Source of the DNA: an uncultured Acidobacteriota bacterium
GTDB taxonomy: Bacteria; Acidobacteriota; CAIWXX01
Length of the DNA: 64,000 nucleotides
Reading direction: 5' to 3'
Assembly (NCBI GenBank): GCA_903916735.1
Contig: CAIWXX010000055.1
Span: forward strand, 62,001 to 126,000
Position 1 is the stretch's first letter. The number at the start of each line of letters is the position of its first letter. Below the pieces are notes generated by a model that ran no database searches, was not told the origin of the DNA, and saw only the letters and a program-made list of their open reading frames with translations. Positions 57,549 to 64,000 of this stretch are shown in pieces. A program made the position numbers and the translations under genes.

Positions 57549-60500
57549 GTTTTCGGCTTACAATCGGGCTTTGGTGTTGCTCGGATTTGCCGTGCTGTGC
57601 ATTTTTGCATGGCACCTTCTCTCGGAAATCCGCCTGGATGCGCTTCCGGATCTTTCAGATACACAGGTCATCATTTTTTCTCGCTGGGATCGATCGCCCG
57701 ACATCATCGAAGATCAGGTAACATATCCGATCATTTCTACGCTCCTGGGCGCGCCCCAAGTGAAAGCCATCAGAGGATTTTCGGATTTCGGCTTTTCCTA
57801 TGTCTATGTCATTTTCAAGGACGGCACGGATCTGTACTGGGCCCGATCGAGAGTTCTTGAGTATCTTTCAAAAATTCAATCACGGCTTCCGGAGGGAGTA
57901 CAGACGGAACTCGGCCCTGATGCCACCGGCGTTGGCTGGGTCTTTCAATATGCGCTCGTCGATCGCTCGAACACCCTGTCATTGGATGAACTGCGGTCCT
58001 ATCAGGATTGGACACTGCGTTACGCACTGCAGTCGGTCCCGGGAGTTGCCGAAGTCGCCTCCATTGGAGGATTCGTCAAACAGTATCAGGTGACGGTTGA
58101 TCCGAATCGGCTTGCCGTCTATCAGCTATCGATTGAAACGGTTATTGCGGCGATCCGAACGTCGAATAATGAAGTTGGAGGCCGGTTGGTGGAGTGGGGC
58201 GGCCGCGAATATATGGTGCGAGGCCGAGGATATGCGAAGTCCACGAGCGACCTGGAACAGATTGTCGTGAAAGTAGGACCGGGTGGCGTGCCTGTTTTGG
58301 TTCGCGATGTAGCGCGTGTGGAGCTCGGTCCCGAAATCCGGCGTGGGGTCTCGGATCTGGATGGCAAGGGAGATACCGTCGGCGGCATCGTCGTGATGCG
58401 TCATGGGGAAAATGCGCTTAATGTCATCAAGAGTATCAAGGAGAGATTAAAGGAGCTGCAACCGTCGCTTCCCAGGGATGTTGAAATCGTCATAACCTAC
58501 GATCGGTCCGATCTCATCACCCGCGCCATAGAAACACTACGTCACGAGCTCACGATCGAAATGATCATTGTTTCGCTTGTCATCCTGATCTTTCTTTGGC
58601 ATATCCCATCGGCTATCGTTCCCATCATCACGATCCCTGTGGCGGTCCTCCTGGCGTTTATTCCAATGTATGGACTGAACGTGACTGTTAACATCATGTC
58701 TCTGGCAGGGATTGCGATTTCGATTGGCGTCCTGGTTGATGGATCGATCGTGGAGGTTGAGAACGCCTATAACCGGCTGCATCAATGGCAGGAACAGGGG
58801 AGAAGAGGCGATTTTCATCAAGTCCGATTGCAGGCGCTCAAAGAAGTTGGTCCATCGGTCTTTTTCTCTCTGCTCGTCATTGCGGTTGCCTTCCTCCCGG
58901 TTTTCACCCTTGTTGATCAGGAGGGTCGTCTATTTCGGCCTCTGGCTTATTCAAAGAATCTCGCCATGGCCATCGCCGCTCTTCTTGCCATCACACTCGA
59001 TCCCGCCATGCGGATGGCCTTCACACGCATGCACCCTTTTTCTTTCCGCCCACGATTCTTCTCATGGATAGCCACCAAAGTCGCGGTCGGAACTTATTAT
59101 GCCGAAGAGCGGCACCCAATCAGCCGGATGATTTTCCGTCTCTACGAGCCGGCGTGCCGCTTTGTCCTTCGATACCCGAAAATCATCATCGCATCTGCGA
59201 TCGTTATCATTGCCGTCAGTGTCCCTTTTTATTTCCGACTCGGCTCCGAATTCATGCCGCCCCTCAACGAAGGCACACTTCTCTACATGCCGACAACGTT
59301 GCCGGGGATTTCAGTGGCTCAGGCTCAGGAATTGCTCCAGTCACAGGACCGGGTCTTGCGATCTTTCCCTGAAGTGGAACGCGTCTTCGGGAAAGCCGGT
59401 CGCGCCGATACATCGACGGACCCAGCACCTTTTTCCATGATGGAAACCACGGTTGTTCTCAAGCCCGAAAGTGAATGGCGTGCGAAAAAACAGTGGTATT
59501 CTTCAATTTTCCCCAGCTGGTTGAAGCCCCTCGCTCGACCCATCTGGCCTGAGCATATCTCTTCGGAGGAGCTGATCGCTGAAATGAATAAGTCACTCCA
59601 GATCGTCGGAGTGACGAACGCATGGACGATGCCGATCAAGGGCCGCATCGATATGCTCACAACCGGAGTGCGGACACCGATTGGGATAAAAATCTTTGGA
59701 GCCAACCTGCAGGAGATCGAACGGATCGGCGGAGAATTGGAAAAGATCTTGCAGCGGATCCCCGGGACACGGAGCGTTTATGCAGAGCGTGTGGCCGGTG
59801 GGTTCTTTCTCGACTTCCAGCCTCGCCGTGATCAGCTTGCACGCTACGGGCTGACCATCGGAGAACTCCAGTCTGTTATTCAGAGTGCCATCGGCGGAGA
59901 AAACGTCACGACCACGATTGAAGGGCGGGAACGATATCCGGTCAACGTACGATATCCACGTGAACTGCGTGATAATGTTGATCGCCTCCAGCGTGTGCTG
60001 GTGCCGACCTCCTCTGGCGCTCAAGTCCCACTCATCCAACTCGCAGATATCGCGCTTGTTCAAGGCCCCGCAATGCTGAGAGACGAAAATGGATTTCTAG
60101 CGGGATACGTCTTCGTCGACATTGCCGGCAGGGATATCGGCGGATACGTGCGCGATGCAAAACAGGAGGTCAGCCGGGTGATGGCTCTTCCGGCAGGGTA
60201 CGTGCTGCAGTGGAGCGGTCAATATGAAAACATGCTTCGTGTGCGTGAACGTCTCAAAGTCGTCGTTCCTATCACTCTTATTCTCATTTTCGTGTTGCTC
60301 TTAGCCAATACACGATCGGCGTTCAAGGCTGCCGTCGTGATGCTCGCCGTGCCATTTTCTGCAGTTGGTGCCATATGGCTCTTCTATATTCTCAATTACA
60401 ATATTTCAATTGCCGCATGGGTCGGCATGATCGCACTTCTGGGGCTCGACGCTGAGACTGGTGTCTTCATGATGCTTTTTCTGGATCTGTCTTTTGACGA

Positions 60501-60798
60501 GGCAAAACAGAATGGCCGGTTGACGAAAATCACCGATCTGGATGAAGCCATTATCCATGGAGCGGTAAAGAGGGCTCGTCCCAAGATGATGACTGTCTGT
60601 GCAGCATTCATGGGACTGCTTCCAATCATGTGGTCGACCTCTGCGGGAGCCGATGTGATGAAACGGATCGCAGCGCCGATGATCGGTGGCCTTGTCACGT
60701 CGTTTCTGATGGAGTTGCTCGTCTACCCCGCAATCTATAAACTCTGGAAGATGTTTGGGGAACTTAAGGAAATCAATCGTACAGAGGAGGTCCAATGA
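57529..60798 (+). CDS. cusA: CusA-like RND metal efflux pump
   Basis: 1089 residues, heavy-metal RND (CzcA/CusA) transporter with 12 membrane helices (e.g. ISIGVLVDGSIVEVENAYNR, GLDAETGVFMMLFL). The three methionines of the Cu(I)/Ag(I) site of E. coli CusA have equivalents: Met587 (LLYMPTTLPG), Met637 (PFSMMET), and Met709 (RIDMLTTG). This favours Cu(I)/Ag(I) over Zn/Co/Ni. Expels the metal from periplasm or cytoplasm using the proton gradient. Overlaps cusB and the YHS gene by a few bases. Confidence 0.93.
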   Translation: MIKRIIEFSAYNRALVLLGFAVLCIFAWHLLSEIRLDALPDLSDTQVIIFSRWDRSPDIIEDQVTYPIISTLLGAPQVKAIRGFSDFGFSYVYVIFKDGTDLYWARSRVLEYLSKIQSRLPEGVQTELGPDATGVGWVFQYALVDRSNTLSLDELRSYQDWTLRYALQSVPGVAEVASIGGFVKQYQVTVDPNRLAVYQLSIETVIAAIRTSNNEVGGRLVEWGGREYMVRGRGYAKSTSDLEQIVVKVGPGGVPVLVRDVARVELGPEIRRGVSDLDGKGDTVGGIVVMRHGENALNVIKSIKERLKELQPSLPRDVEIVITYDRSDLITRAIETLRHELTIEMIIVSLVILIFLWHIPSAIVPIITIPVAVLLAFIPMYGLNVTVNIMSLAGIAISIGVLVDGSIVEVENAYNRLHQWQEQGRRGDFHQVRLQALKEVGPSVFFSLLVIAVAFLPVFTLVDQEGRLFRPLAYSKNLAMAIAALLAITLDPAMRMAFTRMHPFSFRPRFFSWIATKVAVGTYYAEERHPISRMIFRLYEPACRFVLRYPKIIIASAIVIIAVSVPFYFRLGSEFMPPLNEGTLLYMPTTLPGISVAQAQELLQSQDRVLRSFPEVERVFGKAGRADTSTDPAPFSMMETTVVLKPESEWRAKKQWYSSIFPSWLKPLARPIWPEHISSEELIAEMNKSLQIVGVTNAWTMPIKGRIDMLTTGVRTPIGIKIFGANLQEIERIGGELEKILQRIPGTRSVYAERVAGGFFLDFQPRRDQLARYGLTIGELQSVIQSAIGGENVTTTIEGRERYPVNVRYPRELRDNVDRLQRVLVPTSSGAQVPLIQLADIALVQGPAMLRDENGFLAGYVFVDIAGRDIGGYVRDAKQEVSRVMALPAGYVLQWSGQYENMLRVRERLKVVVPITLILIFVLLLANTRSAFKAAVVMLAVPFSAVGAIWLFYILNYNISIAAWVGMIALLGLDAETGVFMMLFLDLSFDEAKQNGRLTKITDLDEAIIHGAVKRARPKMMTVCAAFMGLLPIMWSTSAGADVMKRIAAPMIGGLVTSFLMELLVYPAIYKLWKMFGELKEINRTEEVQ

Positions 60799-61208
60799 TG
60801 AAATCCCGATTCACGATTTTCGCTGTGACCGTGTTGTTGGCTCTTGCAGGCGCCGTTCTTGCGGCGGACATATCGCAAACAAAATGTCCGGTGTCAGGAA
60901 TGGCCATCAACAAGGCGTCGAGCCCGCATATCGATTTTCAAGGACAGCGAATCTACTTCTGTTCGGATTCCTGCCCGGCCGCGTTCAAGGCCGATCCGGA
61001 GAAGTATTTTGAAAAAATCGCAGCTGACAAAGTTGTGCTCGAAAACGTGCAAAAAATTTGCCCTGTCACCGGGGAACAACTCGATAATAAGAAATCGTTT
61101 ACGGATTACAAGGGGCGCCGGCTCTATTTCTGCTGTGATGCGTGTAAGCCTAATTTTGCCAAAGACCCGGTGAAATATCTGAACAGCATGATCGAGCAGC
61201 CCAAGTAA
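60795..61208 (+). CDS. Periplasmic double-YHS (TRASH-like) metal-binding protein
   Basis: 137 residues. Signal peptide (1-23) followed by two repeats of a YHS/TRASH-type motif: CPVSGMAINKAS..IYFCSDSCPAAF (about 31-64) and CPVTGEQLDN..RLYFCCDACKPNF (about 89-124). These Cys residues bind soft metals. It takes the place of CusF, the periplasmic Cu/Ag chaperone of E. coli cus operons, which it does not resemble. ATG overlaps the cusA stop, so it is produced with the pump. The metal delivery role is inferred. Confidence 0.85.
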   Translation: MMKSRFTIFAVTVLLALAGAVLAADISQTKCPVSGMAINKASSPHIDFQGQRIYFCSDSCPAAFKADPEKYFEKIAADKVVLENVQKICPVTGEQLDNKKSFTDYKGRRLYFCCDACKPNFAKDPVKYLNSMIEQPK

Positions 61209-61243
61209 CAGAGCGAGATTCTCGAAATTCCACCAGGGAGATC

Positions 61244-61387
61244 ATGAGGTTCGCAAGTCGATTGTTTACCGCTGTGAGTGTGGGATTTGGGAGGAGGCTG
61301 CTGGAGCCAAAATCCGTCGGCATCAACTCGAGTCCTTCACTCCAGATTCCGCTCGCGGGCGAACTTCACCTGACTAACTCTTTATGA
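61244..61387 (+). CDS. 47-residue ORF coupled to mscS
   Basis: ATG 61244 has GGGAG just upstream. The stop TGA (61385-61387) overlaps the ATG of mscS (61384), and mscS has no ribosome site of its own, so translation of this ORF probably feeds mscS. The peptide (beginning MRFASRLFTAVSVGFGRRLL) may form an amphipathic N-terminal helix. No family is recognised. It could act as a leader, a small membrane-associated partner of the channel, or only as a translational coupler. Confidence 0.45.
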   Translation: MRFASRLFTAVSVGFGRRLLEPKSVGINSSPSLQIPLAGELHLTNSL

Positions 61388-62442
61388 TTCACAACCTGCA
61401 AGAGGGACTTTTCGGACTGGCGCTGCTCGCCGGCTATGGACTCCTGATGCACATGGGCCTCCGCCTCATGCGCCGTCTCGTATCTAGATCTGTTCCGAAA
61501 GCCCAGGATACCCTTGCCAGGCGATTGGTCCGAAATCTGGAAACGCCTTTTTTCCTCGCGATCATGCTTGTCGGCCTGAACATACTCCTGAGTCAAGTTC
61601 TGTTGCTGAACCGTTACTCGCCGTACCTCCAGTTGGGATCAAAACTGGCCCTAATCCTCATTCTCTCACTGGCTCTGGATAGAATCGTCCGAACCCTGAT
61701 TATCTGGTACGCTCAATCAAGCACGCCCAACGCCGATGTGATCTCGGAAGATCGCCTGATGCCTCTCGTGCGGAGGCTCGTCAGCGTTGTGATTTGGACG
61801 CTGGCGGGGTTGGCCGTTCTTCAACAGCTTGACGTCCAGATCACGCCGCTCCTGGCAAGCCTCGGTGTGGCCTCTCTCGCCGTTGCACTCGCCCTGCAGG
61901 ATACGCTTTCCAATTTTTTTGCCGGCTTGTACGTCATTGCTGATCGGCCTCTTTCAGTGGGAGATTTCATCAAGCTGGAAACAGGGCAGGAGGGGACTGT
62001 CGATCGAGTTGGCTGGCGGAGCACCAGGATCCGCACCCCTTCCAACACCATCATCACTGTCCCCAACTCCAAGCTTGCGCAAAGCGTTTTGACGAATTAT
62101 AGCCTGCCCGAGTCCGACGTTTCCATTTTCCTTCCCTGCGGCGTCGCCTATGGATCGGATCTCGATAAGGTCGAACAGGTGACATCAGAAGTTGTCCGCG
62201 ATGTTCTGACGACGGTCCATGGTGGAGTGAATACAGACAAGTCGGTCGTTTCTTACAGCGCATTCGGGGATTCGAATATACAATTCACCGTCCAGTTGAG
62301 AGTGCGGGCCTATGCTGACCGCACCCTCATCATCCACGAATTTATCAAACGGCTGATGGATCGATACGCGCGTGACGGCATCAAAATTGCTTTTCCAACG
62401 AGAAGTGTCTATCTCCGTGGCGACGGCAAGGGCATCGGCTGA
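61384..62442 (+). CDS. mscS: MscS-family mechanosensitive channel
   Basis: 352 residues. About four N-terminal membrane helices, then the pore-lining helix and middle beta domain (LASLGVASLAVALALQDTLS, IADRPLSVGDFIKLETGQEG, TPSNTIITVPNSKL), and the C-terminal alpha/beta domain. Opens under membrane tension to release solutes on osmotic downshock. Larger than E. coli MscS (286) by extra N-terminal helices. Its tail overlaps the decayed D-aminoacylase gene on the other strand. Confidence 0.9.
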   Translation: MIHNLQEGLFGLALLAGYGLLMHMGLRLMRRLVSRSVPKAQDTLARRLVRNLETPFFLAIMLVGLNILLSQVLLLNRYSPYLQLGSKLALILILSLALDRIVRTLIIWYAQSSTPNADVISEDRLMPLVRRLVSVVIWTLAGLAVLQQLDVQITPLLASLGVASLAVALALQDTLSNFFAGLYVIADRPLSVGDFIKLETGQEGTVDRVGWRSTRIRTPSNTIITVPNSKLAQSVLTNYSLPESDVSIFLPCGVAYGSDLDKVEQVTSEVVRDVLTTVHGGVNTDKSVVSYSAFGDSNIQFTVQLRVRAYADRTLIIHEFIKRLMDRYARDGIKIAFPTRSVYLRGDGKGIG

Positions 62443-63433
62443 GGCCAGTTAAGTGCTCTGCCATGGTGCGGCTGGTCGCTGTTGGAACCATCCCTTTGCG
62501 CCGCGCCCGGCGCCCGCGAAGGACTCTCCCAGGGAGAGTGTTCGTCGCTTTTCCATTGTCGATGACGGGTACACCGTTGACAAGCACATATGCCATGCCT
62601 TCTGAAAGCTGGTTTGGCTTGTCGAACGTGGCCAGGTCTCCGATTGTCTCCGGATCGAAAATGACAATATCGGCACACATTCCTTTCTTGAGGACTCCTC
62701 GGTCGATCAGTCGCATTCGTTGAGCCGGGAGGATCGTATCTCCATCACTTCTCAAATGCGTTGCATAGATGCCGCCGAAGTGAGCGGATTCGGCTGCGAG
62801 CGCGATCAATTCATCGGTTTTGGCGTAAGGGGCCGGAGGATATTGGAGCGATGATGAGAGCCCAAAGGCGCCTTGCTTCATGGAGTCGCGAACGATTGCC
62901 TTCATGGAATCAAGTTCCGCTGTGGTGGGTGCTCGATCGTCATCGCCGATAACAAGTCGTATCGCCTGGGTTGCTCCGACATATAAGTCCATGTTGATGC
63001 CGGTCCCTTTGTGTTCGAGTCATGCAAAATATTGGCTAAAGGTCCTACAATCAGGCTTGATCCCGAAAAAGTCATATGCCTGAATGCCAGCTCTTATGAG
63101 AGCATCGCCAAGGGGGGCAGGCGATGTTCCTTCGCCGGTGAACTCAGTGGTGATGCCTTGGAAGATTTTAGATGGCACATGGGGATTAGCGAGGACCGTC
63201 AGTTCTGATTGACCGAGCATATCGATGAAGCCTGGAGCAACAGTGAGGCCGCGCGCATCAATTCTTCTTTTGGCTGGGGAGGCAGCCAATTTCCCGATAT
63301 CGACAATTCGGCCGTTTTGGATACCGATGTCTCCTGAGTACCAGGGTGATCCGATGCCGTCAATAATGTGGCCATTACAAATGACGAGATCCAAGGGTAT
63401 CGTTTGAGCGCTGATCCGCTGCGGAAGAATCAA
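62381..63433 (-). pseudogene. Inactivated N-acyl-D-amino-acid deacylase gene
   Basis: The N-terminal part (about 137 residues: LDLVICNGHIIDGIGSPWY, then APGFIDMLG) matches D-aminoacylase-type amidohydrolases, but an in-frame TGA (63022-63020) interrupts it where relatives have Arg in YFARLE. The same frame resumes (TGINMDLYVGATQ, YATHLRSDGD) and ends with LPAQRMRLIDRGVLKKGM and DIVIFDPETI. A large middle segment with the metal-binding residues has been lost between YATHLRSDGDTI and LPAQR. The tail runs on past the usual end and overlaps mscS. Inactive. Confidence 0.75.
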
Positions 63434-63651
63434 TACGATGATTGATATGAGAACTCAGACGGCAAGATATGTGCACATATTTAACTCTCAATTTCCGTCT
63501 CCAGGTTACCATTTTCCATCGGGCTTGACACGCTCCGGCTTATGGGAAATAGTTTAGCGCCTCTGTGGCGTTGGATACTTCAGGACAGATGGTTGCTTGA
63601 AGAGACGACGCTGCAAGGCGTTTACAGATTTAAAGGAGAGAGGTATTCCTC
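63434..63651 (+). promoter_or_regulatory. Region with a promoter for the beta-helix gene
   Basis: TTGACA (63525-63530) followed after 17-18 bases by AATAGT/ATAGTT. A start near 63560 precedes the ATG at 63652; GAGAGG is about 9 bases before it. The other bases, including the upstream side of the pseudogene, show nothing clear. Confidence 0.35.
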
Positions 63652-64000
63652 ATGCACCAATGTTTTGCCCGTACTCTGATATTCTCGACACTGCTTCTCG
63701 GCATTTTCGCCGGATTCATGTGTGTTTCCGCTTCCGCAGAGACTCTCGCAGCCAAGACATACTATGTGTCCACAACCGGCAGCAATTCCAATCCAGGCAC
63801 ACAAGATAGCCCATGGGCAACGCCCGCATATGGTGCCAAGAAACTCAAAGCGGGCGACACGCTGATCATCGAGGCCGGAACCTATGTGATTGCTGATTCG
63901 TCGGCTGTCCTCAAGCCGCGCTCTGGAAGCTCTGTTGCTGCAATCACTATTGAAGGCAAGAGTTCCAAGGGGGAAAAGCCTGTTCTTGCCGGACGAGGAA
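63652..64000 (+). CDS. Secreted right-handed beta-helix protein (partial)
   Basis: Starts with a signal peptide (1-30) and the typical N-terminal element of parallel beta-helix carbohydrate-active or surface proteins: YYVSTTGSNSNPGTQDSPW, then LKAGDTLIIEAGTYV. The window ends after 116 codons, so the catalytic or binding part is unseen. Such proteins often act on pectin-like or other acidic glycans (polysaccharide lyases, glycosidases, or sulfatases' partners). GAGAGG precedes the start. Confidence 0.8.
   Translation, partial: MHQCFARTLIFSTLLLGIFAGFMCVSASAETLAAKTYYVSTTGSNSNPGTQDSPWATPAYGAKKLKAGDTLIIEAGTYVIADSSAVLKPRSGSSVAAITIEGKSSKGEKPVLAGRG

Noticed and set aside
63020-63022. TGA read as selenocysteine
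   Set aside because: The position is an ordinary Arg in relatives, no selenocysteine-insertion hairpin is evident just after it, and a large part of the catalytic core is missing as well.

Overview
The window reads as bacterial chromosome from a Gram-negative organism able to live without oxygen. It has lipoproteins, a TolC-RND metal pump and periplasmic binding proteins (outer membrane), together with an aldehyde:ferredoxin oxidoreductase-type tungsten enzyme, an NfnAB-type electron-bifurcating transhydrogenase and a DmsABC-type molybdoenzyme (anaerobic or microaerobic redox metabolism). Base composition looks moderately GC-rich by eye (not counted). Most genes have Shine-Dalgarno sequences and many abut by ATGA overlaps. 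No rRNA or tRNA gene and no CRISPR array was seen. The sequence alone does not name the phylum; an uncultured lineage is plausible.

Layout. 0-7 kb: secreted polysaccharide-active enzymes (deacetylase-like lipoprotein, YetA/PcRGLX-like protein), an SDR oxidoreductase and an S9 peptidase. 7-10.2 kb, minus strand: the translation operon rplM-rpsI-rpsB-tsf-pyrH behind a near-consensus promoter. 10.4-12.9 kb: a CcdA/DsbD-like membrane protein, a NapH-like polyferredoxin and a novel anchored protein. 13-14.6 kb: a sigma-region-2/TPR protein cut off before its expected CHAT domain, beside a transposase remnant. 15.1-19.2 kb: a TatT-containing TRAP transporter. 19.2-19.9 kb: a decayed region with a CRP/FNR-like promoter and possible structured RNA. 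19.9-23.8 kb: dmsABC. 24.2-27.1 kb: a Tat-signal TldD with TldE. 27.5-30.5 kb: ferredoxin, AOR and a MoaD/ThiS-like sulfur carrier.

30.5-33.5 kb holds two near-identical, decayed HUH (IS200/RAYT-like) elements with terminal inverted repeats, flanking a methyltransferase. 33.5-37.1 kb: creatininase-like hydrolase, cysteine desulfidase, an agmatinase remnant and an XdhC-like factor. 37.2-43.2 kb: HU/IHF, M50 protease, GH9 glycosidase and NfnAB. 43.3-47.7 kb: PilZ/pseudo-receiver protein, aspartase/fumarase-family lyase and a zinc-ribbon coiled-coil protein. 47.9-54.5 kb, minus strand: five overlapping genes (pseudokinase-PQQ propeller, AAA+ ATPase, TPR protein, LolB-like lipoprotein, ispE) behind a promoter that looks leaderless; this is the most unusual cluster here. 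54.6-61.2 kb: a Cu(I)/Ag(I) CusCBA efflux operon ending in a double-YHS protein. 61.2-64 kb: a small ORF coupled to mscS, a D-aminoacylase pseudogene and the start of a beta-helix protein.

The physiological theme is anaerobic carbon and redox metabolism (AOR, Nfn, Dms, TRAP uptake, glycan degradation) with metal resistance. Decay is frequent: at least six remnants or pseudogenes were found, mostly next to mobile-element traces or at operon edges.
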